Of a stretch of DNA of 64,000 nucleotides, positions 23,996 to 33,000 are shown one piece after another. Source of the stretch: CAYHCE01 sp964355015 (GTDB lineage: Bacteria; Cyanobacteriota; Cyanobacteriia; PCC-6307; Cyanobiaceae). Each line of letters opens with the position of its first letter. The stretch's first letter is position 1. Location of the stretch: NCBI GenBank assembly GCA_964355015.1, contig CAYHCE010000001.1:137661-201660 (forward strand), read 5' to 3'. Under the pieces are notes generated by a model. That model worked only from the letters and a program-made list of their open reading frames with translations. It was not told the origin of the DNA and did no database searches. The translations under genes and the position numbers were made by a program.

Positions 23996-25441
23996 TCAGA
24001 GTTGGGCGGCGGCCTGCTTGTAGGCCACTTCCACCAGCTCGCTGAGGGTGGGATGGGTGTGAACCTCGCTGGCCAGCTCCCGCACGCTCTGGCGTCGGGC
24101 CACCGCATTGGCGATTTCCTGGATCAGGTCGGCAGCATGCAAACCGTAGATATGGGCGCCCAGCACCTCGCCGCTGTCCTTGCGGAACAGCAGCTTCATC
24201 AGCCCATCGCTCTCCAGTTCGGCCAGGGCCTTGGTGTTGGCCTTGAAGTAGCTGCGCACGGTGCCCAGGGCGAATCCCTCGGCGGCGGCCAGGGCCTTGG
24301 CCTCGGCCTCACCGAGCCCCACCGAGCTGATCTCGGGGTGGGTGAAGGTGGCGGCCGGAATCGAGCGGTAGTCGATCCGGCGGGCGTGGCCCAGGATGTT
24401 GTCGACCGCCACGGTGCCCTGGGCGGCGGCGGTGTGGGCGAGCATCATCTTGCCGGTCACATCGCCAACCGCCCAGAGGTGGGGAACCGGCTGGCCGTTG
24501 GCCAGCACCCTCAGGGCGTCGTCCACCGGGATGAAGCCGCGCTGGGTCTCCACCCCCACGCTGGCCAGGTTGAGGTCTTTGCTCACCGGGGTGCGGCCGG
24601 TGGCCACCAGCACCGCATCCACCTCCAGCACCTCGACCAGCTCCTTGCTGGCCATCGAGGCCAGCTCGATCCGCACGGGGCTGCCCGGGGTGACTTTGCG
24701 GGCCAGCAGCCCGGCGCGGGTATCGATCTCGCGGCCTTCGATCAGGCGGCGGGCGGCGATCTTGGCGATGTCGGGATCGAAGGTGGGCATGATCCGATCG
24801 AGCGCCTCGATCATCGTGACCTCGCAGCCCAGGGCGGTGTAGACGTCGGCGAACTCCAGGCCGATGTAGCCGCTGCCGATGATCGCGATCCAGCGGGGCA
24901 GCCACTCCAGGTTGATTGCCTCGTCGCTGGTGAACACGGTGCGGCCGTCGGTTTCGATGCCGGGCGGCACGAAGGGGTCGGAGCCGGTGGCCAGGATCAC
25001 CTCGTGGGCGCTATGGATCCGCTCGATGCCGCTGGCCTCGCGCACCGCCACCCGCTGAGGTCCGTCCAGACGGCCCTTGCCCCTCAGGATCGTGGCGCCG
25101 GATCGCTCCAGGGCTTTGGTGAGGTTGGCGCGGATCGTGGCCACCAGTTGGTTGGCGTGGTCGGCAATCGCCTGGCGCTCGAAACGCACCGGGGCGGCGT
25201 GGATGCCGAAACCCCTGAGGTGCTCGGCATCGGCCAGTTCCCGCACCCGGCCGCTGGCCGCCAGCAGCGCTTTCGAGGGCACGCAGCCGCGGTTGACGCA
25301 GGTGCCGCCCATGTCCCTGGATTCCACGATCGCGGTGCGCAGGCCGTGGTCGGCGGCGTGCTTTGCGGCGTCGAAACCGCCGTAGCCGGCGCCGATCACG
25401 ATCACGTCGAAGTCGAAGTTGGCTGCGCTGGCTTCGCTCAC
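23996..25441 (-). CDS. lpdA: Dihydrolipoyl dehydrogenase (E3)
   Basis: This 481-residue FAD enzyme has the dinucleotide motif VIGAGYGGFDAA, the redox pair GGTCVNRGCVPSK, the NAD motif IIGSGYIGLEFA and the dimer-interface HTHPTLSE with the catalytic His. It reoxidises lipoamide in pyruvate dehydrogenase and the glycine cleavage system. The extra residue spacing in the C-terminal part is normal for cyanobacterial Lpd. The start overlaps the methyltransferase stop by four bases. Confidence 0.95.
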   Translation of the reverse strand: MSEASAANFDFDVIVIGAGYGGFDAAKHAADHGLRTAIVESRDMGGTCVNRGCVPSKALLAASGRVRELADAEHLRGFGIHAAPVRFERQAIADHANQLVATIRANLTKALERSGATILRGKGRLDGPQRVAVREASGIERIHSAHEVILATGSDPFVPPGIETDGRTVFTSDEAINLEWLPRWIAIIGSGYIGLEFADVYTALGCEVTMIEALDRIMPTFDPDIAKIAARRLIEGREIDTRAGLLARKVTPGSPVRIELASMASKELVEVLEVDAVLVATGRTPVSKDLNLASVGVETQRGFIPVDDALRVLANGQPVPHLWAVGDVTGKMMLAHTAAAQGTVAVDNILGHARRIDYRSIPAATFTHPEISSVGLGEAEAKALAAAEGFALGTVRSYFKANTKALAELESDGLMKLLFRKDSGEVLGAHIYGLHAADLIQEIANAVARRQSVRELASEVHTHPTLSELVEVAYKQAAAQL

Positions 25442-26217
25442 CGGGGCTGCTGCGGGTGTTGCGGGGCATTCTCCCCCGTCAGCTGTCGCCAGCGCTCCAG
25501 CAGCAGGGGACCTGCCGCCACCGCCACGTTGAGGGATTCCACCGCCGGACTGTGGGGAACGGTGACCTGGTGGCTGCAGGCCGCAAGCAGCTCCGGAGGC
25601 AGGCCTGCCCCTTCGTTGCCGAGCAGCAGCACCGTGGGTCGGGTCCAGTCAAGCCGCCAGTAGGGCGTCCCGCCCTGCACCACCGTCGCCACCACCTGCA
25701 CTCCCTCACGGCGGGCCCGCTCCAGCCGGGGCACCAGCGAGTCGAGCCGCAGCTGGGGCAGGGCCAGGGCGGCGCCGGCGGAGGCCCGCAGCACCTTCGG
25801 CTGCCAGGGGTCGGCACCGTCCGCCAGCCAGAGCTCCTCCACGCCGGCGGCCACGGCCGTGCGGATCAGCGTGCCGAGGTTGCCGGGATCCTGGAGCCGG
25901 TCCAGGGCGAGGGCGAAGCGGGTGCGCTCCGGCGGTGGAGGCGCCGGCCAGGGCAGGCTCAGCACCACTCCATCGGGATGGCGGGTGGTGGCCACCGCCT
26001 CCAGCACCGTCTCGGTGACGGGCTGGAGAACGGTACCGGTGGGCGGCAGGGCCATCAGCAGGTGGCGATGGCGTGCGATCCAGGCGGGCGTGGCCAGCAC
26101 TTCCGCAGGACGGAGACCGAGGCCCAGGGTTGCCTGCAGCAGATGCGTGCCCTCCAGCAGCAGCAGGCCCGCCTCCCGCCGGCCGCGGGGCTGGTGCAGG
26201 GCGCGGAAGCGGCCCAC
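25438..26217 (-). CDS. TrmH/SpoU-family RNA 2'-O-methyltransferase
   Basis: This 259-residue protein has the three SpoU motifs: LDRLQDPGNLGTLIRTA, LLLGNEGAGLPPE and SLNVAVAAGPLLL. The N-terminal LLLLEGTHLLQATL is the substrate-binding subdomain. It methylates ribose in tRNA or rRNA, target unknown. The GTG at 26217 gives VGRFRAL. The same frame upstream reads ITSRRNPLVGRF, which is the conserved family start, but no ATG, GTG or TTG precedes it. The real start may therefore be an unusual codon such as ATC or CTG, about 8-10 codons earlier. Confidence 0.85.
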   Translation of the reverse strand: MGRFRALHQPRGRREAGLLLLEGTHLLQATLGLGLRPAEVLATPAWIARHRHLLMALPPTGTVLQPVTETVLEAVATTRHPDGVVLSLPWPAPPPPERTRFALALDRLQDPGNLGTLIRTAVAAGVEELWLADGADPWQPKVLRASAGAALALPQLRLDSLVPRLERARREGVQVVATVVQGGTPYWRLDWTRPTVLLLGNEGAGLPPELLAACSHQVTVPHSPAVESLNVAVAAGPLLLERWRQLTGENAPQHPQQPR

Positions 26218-26281
26218 CAGGGGATTGCGGCGGCTGGTGATCGGAAGCGGCGCCGCCGCTGGCGACGGGCCCCCGCGGTGA

Positions 26282-26530
26282 TCAGAACTGCTGATGACGG
26301 CGCACCTGCATCGGATCGTTGATCACGAGGCTGGAGCCCTGAAGATCCATGCCCCGCACCATGGCAACCTCACCCCTGATGCCCTGCTCGGTGAGGTTCT
26401 GGACCAGCTTGCGCACGACGATGTCCTCGATCGTGACTTCGTCCATCCCGTCCGGGGTGAGGCTCTCCAGGAACTTGCCGATCTTGCTGGCGACCACCTC
26501 GGAGGAGTTGGTGATCTTGATGACGATCAT
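26282..26530 (-). CDS. Conserved small protein of unknown function
   Basis: This 82-residue protein starts MIVIKITNSSEVVASKIG and continues with LESLTPDGMDEVTIEDIVV, LTEQGIRGEVAMVRGMD and LVINDPMQVRRHQQF. It looks like a compact alpha/beta domain with no membrane segment or Cys. I believe it is conserved in picocyanobacteria but know no function. It lies 64 bases upstream of the SpoU methyltransferase start, so the two may be co-transcribed, and 81 bases downstream of tRNA-Leu on the same strand. Confidence 0.65.
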   Translation of the reverse strand: MIVIKITNSSEVVASKIGKFLESLTPDGMDEVTIEDIVVRKLVQNLTEQGIRGEVAMVRGMDLQGSSLVINDPMQVRRHQQF

Positions 26531-26610
26531 GGGAATGGAGCACCACGGTGAGCGGCTGCCGCCGGCGCAGGGGACGGACGGAGCGGGGCGTGGGTCGGGG
26601 GAAGAGTAAG

Positions 26611-26694
26611 TGCGGATGGGGAGACTTGAACTCCCACGACATTGCTGCCACTAGTACCTGAAACTAGCGCGTCTACCAATTCCGCCACATCCGC
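26611..26694 (-). tRNA. tRNA-Leu(CAG)
   Basis: The minus strand folds into an 84-nt class II tRNA. Acceptor GCGGATG pairs with the 3' CATCCGC plus discriminator A at 26611. The anticodon stem CTAGT/ACTAG encloses TTCAGGT, giving anticodon CAG. The long variable arm and T arm (GGGAG-TTCAAGT-CTCCC) fit leucine. No CCA is encoded. Confidence 0.95.
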
Positions 26695-26878
26695 TGGCGT
26701 GCCGCCGAAACGACTGAGAAAGCCTAAAACATCGCCGGCTGCCCGGCCCCCGGCCGACCCTGCCGTGGGATCCGGAACCCCGAGGTCATGACCAGACAAG
26801 ACACTTCGGAGAGCGGCTGCCTAGACGGTCGTTCGCTTCGTTGTCAAGATGCCGTGACCAAAGTGGGGCCGAATCTCC

Positions 26879-28183
26879 ATGACCCTGACCGCCGTTCCGA
26901 CTCCGCAGGCGATCTCCGCCCCCCAGCTGGAGATTGCCGGCGGTCGGCGTCTTTCCGGTGAGCTGCACGTCAGCGGTGCCAAGAATTCCGCCCTCGTGCT
27001 GATGGCGGCCTGCCTGATGAGTCGTGAGCCCCTGAGGCTGCGCAACGTGCCCCCCCTCACCGACATCACGGCAATGGGCGAGATCCTGGCGGCCCTCGGC
27101 GTCAAGGTCAGCCGAGGTGTCGACTGGGTCGAGCTCGATGCGGGTCATCTGAGCCAGTCAGCCCCCCCCTACGAGCTCGTCAACAGCCTGCGGGCCAGCT
27201 TCTTCTGCATCGGCCCCCTGCTGGCCCGGCTCGGTGTGGCCAAGGTCCCCTTGCCTGGCGGCTGTCAGATCGGCTCCCGCCCCGTCAGTGAGCATGTCAA
27301 GGGTCTCAAGTCCCTGGGCGCTCAGGTCATCATTGAGCACGGTGTGGTCTCGGCCGTGGTGCCCGGCCGCAGCCATCGCCTCACCGGAGGGCACATTCAT
27401 CTGGAGTGCCCCAGCGTCGGGGCCACCGAAACGCTGATGATGGCCGCCGCCCTCGCCGACGGCGAGACGGTGATCGAGAATGCTGCCCTCGAGCCCGAGG
27501 TGGTGGATCTGGCCGGTCTGCTGATCGCCATGGGCGGCAAAGTGAGGGGCGCCGGCACCCCCACGATCACGATCGTGGGGGTCAACCGCCTGCACGGCGC
27601 CGACTACGCCGTGATACCCGATCGCATCGAGGCCGGCACCTTCCTGCTGGCGGCGGCGATCACCCGCTCCGAACTGCGGGTGAGCCCCCTGATCCCCGCG
27701 CATCTCGGAGCCGTGATCACCAAGCTGGCGGACGCCGGATGCGAACTGACGCCCGACGGAATCGGCATGATCATCCGCGCCACCGACATCCGTGCCGTCG
27801 ACCTGCGCACCCAGCCGTTCCCCGGCTTCCCCACCGACCTGCAGGCTCCTTTCATGAGCCTGCTGGCCACGGCCCGGGGCACCAGCCTGATCGTTGAGAA
27901 CATCTTCGAGAACCGCCTGCAGCACGTGGCCGAGCTGCAGCGCATGGGGGCGGACATCCGCATGCAGGGCAACACCGCCGTCATCGAAGGGGTGGCCCGT
28001 CTCAGCGGCGCTCCGGTCAAGGGCACCGACCTGCGCGCCTCCGCTGCCATGGTTCTGGCTGGCCTGGCCGCCGATGGCGTCACCAGTGTCCAGGGCCTCG
28101 AGTTTCTCGATCGGGGCTATGCCGGCCTGGAAGGCAAGCTCAACGGCGTGGGCGCTTCGATCCGCCGGCTCGAGCCGAGCTGA
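26879..28183 (+). CDS. murA: UDP-N-acetylglucosamine 1-carboxyvinyltransferase
   Basis: This 434-residue enzyme commits UDP-GlcNAc to peptidoglycan. The active-site Cys lies in LPGGCQIGSRPVSEH, the position of Cys115 in E. coli, so it should be fosfomycin-sensitive. SGAKNSALVLMAACL and FPTDLQAPFMSLL are further MurA motifs. The N-terminus has about 15 extra residues before LEIAGGRRLSG. It is followed by tRNA-Leu(CAA) 29 bases later. Confidence 0.95.
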   Translation: MTLTAVPTPQAISAPQLEIAGGRRLSGELHVSGAKNSALVLMAACLMSREPLRLRNVPPLTDITAMGEILAALGVKVSRGVDWVELDAGHLSQSAPPYELVNSLRASFFCIGPLLARLGVAKVPLPGGCQIGSRPVSEHVKGLKSLGAQVIIEHGVVSAVVPGRSHRLTGGHIHLECPSVGATETLMMAAALADGETVIENAALEPEVVDLAGLLIAMGGKVRGAGTPTITIVGVNRLHGADYAVIPDRIEAGTFLLAAAITRSELRVSPLIPAHLGAVITKLADAGCELTPDGIGMIIRATDIRAVDLRTQPFPGFPTDLQAPFMSLLATARGTSLIVENIFENRLQHVAELQRMGADIRMQGNTAVIEGVARLSGAPVKGTDLRASAAMVLAGLAADGVTSVQGLEFLDRGYAGLEGKLNGVGASIRRLEPS

Positions 28184-28212
28184 GCTGTTTGCCTGCGTAA
28201 AGTCTTGTCTGC

Positions 28213-28294
28213 GGGAGCGTGCCGGAATTGGTAGACGGACTCGACTCAAAATCGAGCGCCCTCGGGCATGTGGGTTCGAGTCCCACCGCTCCCA
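28213..28294 (+). tRNA. tRNA-Leu(CAA)
   Basis: An 82-nt class II tRNA. Acceptor GGGAGCG pairs with CGCTCCC and discriminator A at 28294. The anticodon stem CTCGA/TCGAG holds loop CTCAAAA, anticodon CAA. The D arm, long variable arm and TTCGAGT T loop are complete. A TAAAGT element about 10 bases upstream may be its -10 box. It lies between murA and argD on the same strand. Confidence 0.95.
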
Positions 28295-28335
28295 TCCTGA
28301 GCCAAGCCCCGGCTGCAGTGGCTGCGGGCCCGCAG

Positions 28336-29553
28336 ATGGCTTCCGATGGCTCGCCCCCGTCGGCGGTGATGGACACCTACGCCCGGCTCCCCCTGGAACT
28401 GGTCAAGGGAAAGGGGGTCTGGGTCCGCGACAGGGCCGGCCGCCGCTATCTGGACTGCGTCGCCGGCATCGCCACCTGCACCCTGGGCCACAGCGACCCG
28501 GCCATGCGGCGGGCGCTCTGCCGCCAGCTTGGTCGTCTGCAGCACGTGTCCAACCTCTACCGCATTCCGGAACAGGAGCTTCTGGCAACCTGGCTTGTCA
28601 GCCGCAGCTGCGCCGATCGGGTCTTCTTCTGCAACTCCGGTGCCGAGGCCAACGAAGCCGCCATCAAGCTCGCCCGCAAGCACGGTCACACCGTGCGGGG
28701 CATCGAGCGCCCGATCATCCTCACGGCCCAGGCCAGTTTCCACGGCCGCACCCTGGCGGCGGTGAGCGCCACCGGTCAGCCGAAGTACCACCAGGGCTTC
28801 GAGCCGCTGGTGGAGGGGTTCCGCTTCTTCCCCTACAACGACACCGCCGCCTTCGAAGCCCTGCTGGCGGAGTGCGAGGCGGATGGGCCGCGGGTGGCGG
28901 CGGTGCTGCTGGAGCCCCTGCAGGGCGAGGGTGGGGTCCATCCTGGGGATCCGGCCTTCTTCCGGCGTGTGCGTGAGCTCTGCGATGAACGGCGCATCCT
29001 GCTGATCTTCGACGAAGTGCAGATCGGGGTGGGTCGCAGCGGCTCCCTCTGGGGATACGACAAGCTCGGCGTCGAGCCCGACGCCTTCACCATGGCAAAG
29101 GGGCTCGGGGGCGGGATCCCGATCGGTGCCCTGGCCGTGAAGGCGGCGGCCGACCACTTCAAGCCCGGCGAGCACGCCAGCACCTTCGGCGGCAACCCGT
29201 TTGCCTGCCGGGCCGGTCTCACAGTGGTGGAGGAGCTGGAACGCCGCCTGTTGGTGCCCCATGTGCAGCGTATGGGCGAGCTCCTGCAGCAGTTGCTGGC
29301 CGACCTGGTCGGGCGCCATCCCCAGCTGCTGGAAGGGGTGAGGGGCTGGGGTCTGCTGCAGGGTCTCGTGCTCCGCCCCGATGGCCCCACGGCCCCGCAG
29401 ATCGTGCTCGGGGCGATCGAGGCAGGCCTGCTGGTGGTGCCGGCCGGTCCGCGGGTGGTGCGCCTGGTACCACCGCTGGTGATCAAGCCCCGCCAGCTCC
29501 GGCTGGCGGTGACGCGCCTGGAGCAGGCGCTGCTGGCGGTCAGCCGGGCCTGA
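28336..29553 (+). CDS. argD: Acetylornithine aminotransferase
   Basis: This 405-residue class III aminotransferase carries VFFCNSGAEANEAAIKLARK, LLIFDEVQIGVGRSG and the PLP lysine in FTMAKGLGGGIPIGA. It makes N-acetylornithine in arginine synthesis and may also act on succinyl-Dap. Two starts are possible: ATG at 28336 and ATG at 28369 (MDTYARLPLEL), the latter closer to the conserved region. It follows tRNA-Leu by 41 bases and precedes folC by 17. Confidence 0.93.
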   Translation: MASDGSPPSAVMDTYARLPLELVKGKGVWVRDRAGRRYLDCVAGIATCTLGHSDPAMRRALCRQLGRLQHVSNLYRIPEQELLATWLVSRSCADRVFFCNSGAEANEAAIKLARKHGHTVRGIERPIILTAQASFHGRTLAAVSATGQPKYHQGFEPLVEGFRFFPYNDTAAFEALLAECEADGPRVAAVLLEPLQGEGGVHPGDPAFFRRVRELCDERRILLIFDEVQIGVGRSGSLWGYDKLGVEPDAFTMAKGLGGGIPIGALAVKAAADHFKPGEHASTFGGNPFACRAGLTVVEELERRLLVPHVQRMGELLQQLLADLVGRHPQLLEGVRGWGLLQGLVLRPDGPTAPQIVLGAIEAGLLVVPAGPRVVRLVPPLVIKPRQLRLAVTRLEQALLAVSRA

Positions 29554-29570
29554 ACAGGCCCGGTCGTGGC

Positions 29571-30881
29571 ATGAACACCGTCGACCCCTTCGCCGATCTG
29601 ATCGAACCGTTCGGCCGCCGGGGCGTGGATCTCGGCCTGGAGCGGCTGCAGGCGGCCCTGGCGGAACTCGGCCATCCGGAGCGCCGCTTCGCGGCCGTCC
29701 AGGTGGCCGGCACGAACGGCAAGGGATCGATCTCCACCCTGGTGCATGCCGCTCTCACGGCCGCAGGCCTGCGCTGTGGCCTCTACACCTCTCCCCACCT
29801 GGTGAGCTGGTGCGAGCGGATCCGGCTGGGAAACACCCTGATTGCGGCCACCGAGCTGCGCCGTCTGCTCGGTGGCCTCCAGTCGCTGGCCCGCCGCCAT
29901 GACCTCACCCCCTTCGAGCTGGTGACGGCGGCCGCTTTTCTGGCCTTCGCGGATGCCGGCCAGGAGATCGTGGTGCTGGAGGTTGGACTGGGGGGGCGGC
30001 TGGATGCCACCACCGTCCACCCTGACCGCCAGGTGCTCGGGTTCGGAGCGATCGGAATCGACCATGCCGAGTTCCTCGGGTCCACGCTGGCGGCGATCGC
30101 CGCGGAGAAGGCCGGTGTGATGGGTCCCGCCAGCCTGGCCGTGAGTGGCCCCCAGCCGCCGCAGGTCACGGCGGTGCTGCAGGCCCGGGCCCGGGCCTGC
30201 GGCAGCGAACTGATCTGGGTGGAACCGCTGGCCTCCAGCGGTTCCGAGCTGGTGGCGGGCGCGCGACGCTGGCGCTGCGGACTGCCGGGAGCGGTGCAGC
30301 GCCACAACGCCGCCGTGGCGATCGGCATGCTCGAGGCCCTGCGTCGGCGAGGCTGGACGGTACCCGATCAGGCGATCGACGCAGGCTTCGCCGCGGCCCG
30401 CTGGCCTGGAAGGCTGCAGCCGGTGCGCTGGCGCGGCTACCCCCTGCTGCTGGATGGCGCCCATAACGTGCCGGCGGCGGTGGCGCTGCGGGCCGAACTG
30501 GATCGTGGCCGTGGTGCCTGCCCGGCGGCTGTAGGGGGTCGACGCTGGGTGCTGGGAATCCTGGCGAACAAGCAGGCGCCCGAAATGATCGCGATTCTGC
30601 TGGCCCCGGGCGATCGGGTCTGGCTGGTGCCGGTGTGCGGCCATGCCAGCTGGAACCGCGAGACACTCCTCGCTGCTGCGCCGGAGTTGGCCGGCCGGAT
30701 CCAGGCCTGCCCCGGGTTCGAGCAGGCTCTTGCCGCCGCCAGCGCTGCGGCCGGCAGCGGGCCCGTGCTGGTGGCGGGATCGCTCTATCTGCTGGGCGCC
30801 GTGCTGGGGAGCGGCGATCTGGACGCTGACCCCGACCCAGATCCCGACCCCTGTCCAGGGTCCGCGGCCGAGGGAGAGTGA
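29571..30881 (+). CDS. folC: Bifunctional dihydrofolate/folylpolyglutamate synthase
   Basis: This 436-residue Mur-ligase-fold enzyme adds glutamate to folates. VAGTNGKGSISTLVHAAL is the P-loop, TSPHLVSWCERI the omega-loop region, EVGLGGRLDATTV and LLDGAHNVPAAVAL the central and C-terminal motifs. Its tail ends in a run of Asp-Pro repeats (DADPDPDPDPCPG). That tail corresponds to a short imperfect hexanucleotide repeat and looks non-functional. The stop overlaps the next gene's GTG (GTGA at 30878). Confidence 0.92.
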   Translation: MNTVDPFADLIEPFGRRGVDLGLERLQAALAELGHPERRFAAVQVAGTNGKGSISTLVHAALTAAGLRCGLYTSPHLVSWCERIRLGNTLIAATELRRLLGGLQSLARRHDLTPFELVTAAAFLAFADAGQEIVVLEVGLGGRLDATTVHPDRQVLGFGAIGIDHAEFLGSTLAAIAAEKAGVMGPASLAVSGPQPPQVTAVLQARARACGSELIWVEPLASSGSELVAGARRWRCGLPGAVQRHNAAVAIGMLEALRRRGWTVPDQAIDAGFAAARWPGRLQPVRWRGYPLLLDGAHNVPAAVALRAELDRGRGACPAAVGGRRWVLGILANKQAPEMIAILLAPGDRVWLVPVCGHASWNRETLLAAAPELAGRIQACPGFEQALAAASAAAGSGPVLVAGSLYLLGAVLGSGDLDADPDPDPDPCPGSAAEGE

Positions 30882-31480
30882 GGGGACGACTCCGAGGCAG
30901 GGATGTGGACGCAGCAGGACGGAGCGATCGGGGGCTGGTGACGGGCCTGGCCCTGCTGCTGGGGCTGTTCGGCGCGCTGATCGTCCTGATCACCCCAGGC
31001 CCCCACGCAGGCGCCGCGCTGGCGCTCGACACCGCCAGCGGCTTGGGCCTGCAGGACCGGGCCCTGTTCCAGGACCGGGTGGACTACACCCTCACCAACC
31101 AGGATGGTCAGGACTTCAGCGGGCAGCAGCTCGCCAACACCTCCTTCGCCGGCGCCCAGGCCCGGGATGCCAACTTCAGCGGCGCCAATCTGCATGGCGC
31201 GATCCTGACCCAGGCATCCTTTCTGCGCGGGGACTTCAGCGGTGCCGATCTCTCCGATGCCCTGATGGATCGGGCCGATTTCAGCGAGACCGATCTCAGC
31301 GGGGCCCTGCTCAGTGGCGTGATCGCCTCAGGCAGCAGTTTCAGCGGCGCCCGGATCGATGGCGCCGATTTCAGTGATGCCCTGCTCGATCGCTCCGATC
31401 AGCGTGCCCTCTGTCAGCGGGCGCGGGGCACCCACCCGGTGACGGGCGTCAGCACCCGGGCCAGCCTGGAGTGCTCCTGA
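30878..31480 (+). CDS. Lumenal/periplasmic pentapeptide-repeat protein
   Basis: This 200-residue protein starts with GTG inside the folC stop. It has a signal-like hydrophobic segment (TGLALLLGLFGALIVLITPG) and then roughly 16 pentapeptide repeats with A(D/N)FSG-type centres (ANFSGANLHG, GDFSGADLSD, ADFSETDLSG). The C-terminal cap has two Cys (RALCQRARG and SLECS), as in other lumenal pentapeptide proteins. It forms a beta-helix; the role is unknown. Its stop abuts the convergent stop of the FAD oxidoreductase (shared TGATCA). Confidence 0.85.
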   Translation: MRGRLRGRDVDAAGRSDRGLVTGLALLLGLFGALIVLITPGPHAGAALALDTASGLGLQDRALFQDRVDYTLTNQDGQDFSGQQLANTSFAGAQARDANFSGANLHGAILTQASFLRGDFSGADLSDALMDRADFSETDLSGALLSGVIASGSSFSGARIDGADFSDALLDRSDQRALCQRARGTHPVTGVSTRASLECS

Positions 31481-32950
31481 TCAGAGCCGTCCACGCCAGC
31501 CCCGCAGCTTGCCCGGATTGAGGAGCCCGCCCGGGTCGTAAGCCACCTTGGCGGCCACCTGGTCGGCGTCGATCACCCCCAGCCCGCCGTCTTCGACGGT
31601 GAACACATGGGGATTGAAGAGCACGGCGCCCAGATCCCGGGCCTGTTCCATCAGTTCCAGCAGCGCCTCTGCTCCGCGCCAGCGCACCAGGGGCAGGCCC
31701 GCCAGTCGCTGGACGCCCAGCTGGCGCACCCCCTCAAGGTGCCAGAGCAGATCATCTCCCCATTGCTGTTTCAGCGCGGCCAGGGCTGGCGCCTCCGGCC
31801 GCGGCAGCAGCATCTGCAGGTAGGTCCAGCCGGGATCCTGGGCGCGGATGTGCAGGGTTGTGTGGTTCCAGCTCAGTTCCCGCAGCGGCAGGCCGCGGCT
31901 GTCCCCCTCCGCCGCCTGCCATACGAGGCTGCCCCCGAGTTGCCTGAGCAGTGGCTCCAGGGCCGGCAGGCCATCCGGTGCGGCGAGCAGCAGCAGCCGA
32001 TGGCCGGCCACGGCTGGGCATCCCCCCAGTGGTGCCTGGCCGTGAGGATGTCCACCCGGCAGCGGCAGCCGGCGCGCCACGGCCTCCTCAAGCAGGCAGA
32101 GCGACTGCAGCAGCAGGGCGGTGGCGGGCAGCACGCAGGCGGCCTCCAGCGCCGCCTCCCAGCCTGAGAACTCCACCACAAGCTGCTGCCAGGTCACTGC
32201 GGCCGTGGTGGGTACGGTGACCGCGGTGAGGATGCCGTTGGTGCCGTAAGCGTGGTTGAGCGCTCGGCTGGCGTCGGCCGTGAGCTGCAGCAGCTGCGGT
32301 TCCGGTTCCAGGGTCACCACTTCCAGCCCGAGCAGGTTGCCGCAATCGCGCAGGAAGCCCCAGCGCAGGGAACCGATCCCGCCCGAGCCACCGGCGATGA
32401 AGCCGCCCAGAGTGGCGCTGCGTCGGGTGCTGGGGGCCAGCCGCAGCTCCCGGCCAAGCGGGGCCAGCTGCTGGTCCAGATCGGCCAGCAGGCACCCTGC
32501 CTCTGCGGTGAGAACGCCGGTGGCGGCATCGAAGCGGCGCACTCGGTCCAGACCGCTCAGATCGAGCACGACCCCGCCGGCCAGCGGTACGCACTGGCCG
32601 TAGTTGCCCGTGCCGGCGCCCCGCAGCGTGAGCGCCACGCCCTGGCGGGCGCAGGCTGCCGCCACCCGCCGCACCTGGTCGGTATCGCTCGCCTTCACCA
32701 CCAGCTGGGCGTGGCGGCCGGCCAGCAGTGGCGTCAGCACCGGGGAGTAGTCGAAGCAGTCGCGGGAGAGGCGCTCCAGCTCCGGGCCACCACGGATCAG
32801 CCGCAGGCCGCGAGCCCCGCCCGCTGCCGCACCGCTCAGTTCCGCCGCCAGGGCGTCGAGCTGCTCTGCCGTGGCTGGCAGCGGCAGCTTCGTGGGCAGG
32901 GCGGTGGCCAGTGGGATCGGGTCCGGAAACGGGGAGCTGGGGAGGGACAT
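31481..32950 (-). CDS. FAD-binding (GlcD-like) oxidoreductase
   Basis: This 489-residue flavoprotein of the FAD-linked oxidase class has the PCMH domain: DTDQVRRVAAACARQGVALTL region, RGAGTGNYGQCVPL and STRRSATLGGFIAGGSGGIG. C-terminal sequences include YDPGGLLNPGKLRGW, the classic end of the GlcD family. It probably oxidises an alpha-hydroxy acid or similar substrate; the acceptor is unknown. The ATG at 32950 (MSLPSSPFP) is chosen. It lies 50 bases downstream of the amidohydrolase stop, probably the same operon. Confidence 0.83.
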   Translation of the reverse strand: MSLPSSPFPDPIPLATALPTKLPLPATAEQLDALAAELSGAAAGGARGLRLIRGGPELERLSRDCFDYSPVLTPLLAGRHAQLVVKASDTDQVRRVAAACARQGVALTLRGAGTGNYGQCVPLAGGVVLDLSGLDRVRRFDAATGVLTAEAGCLLADLDQQLAPLGRELRLAPSTRRSATLGGFIAGGSGGIGSLRWGFLRDCGNLLGLEVVTLEPEPQLLQLTADASRALNHAYGTNGILTAVTVPTTAAVTWQQLVVEFSGWEAALEAACVLPATALLLQSLCLLEEAVARRLPLPGGHPHGQAPLGGCPAVAGHRLLLLAAPDGLPALEPLLRQLGGSLVWQAAEGDSRGLPLRELSWNHTTLHIRAQDPGWTYLQMLLPRPEAPALAALKQQWGDDLLWHLEGVRQLGVQRLAGLPLVRWRGAEALLELMEQARDLGAVLFNPHVFTVEDGGLGVIDADQVAAKVAYDPGGLLNPGKLRGWRGRL

Positions 32951-33000
32951 GGCAGGGGTGGCGGGGAAGCAGGATCTGGTCTGCGGGGACAGGGAGCCCC

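Noticed and set aside
30820..30860. Asp-Pro tail of FolC as a functional tail
   Set aside because: It matches an imperfect GAYCCN-type repeat and is better explained by slippage at the gene end.
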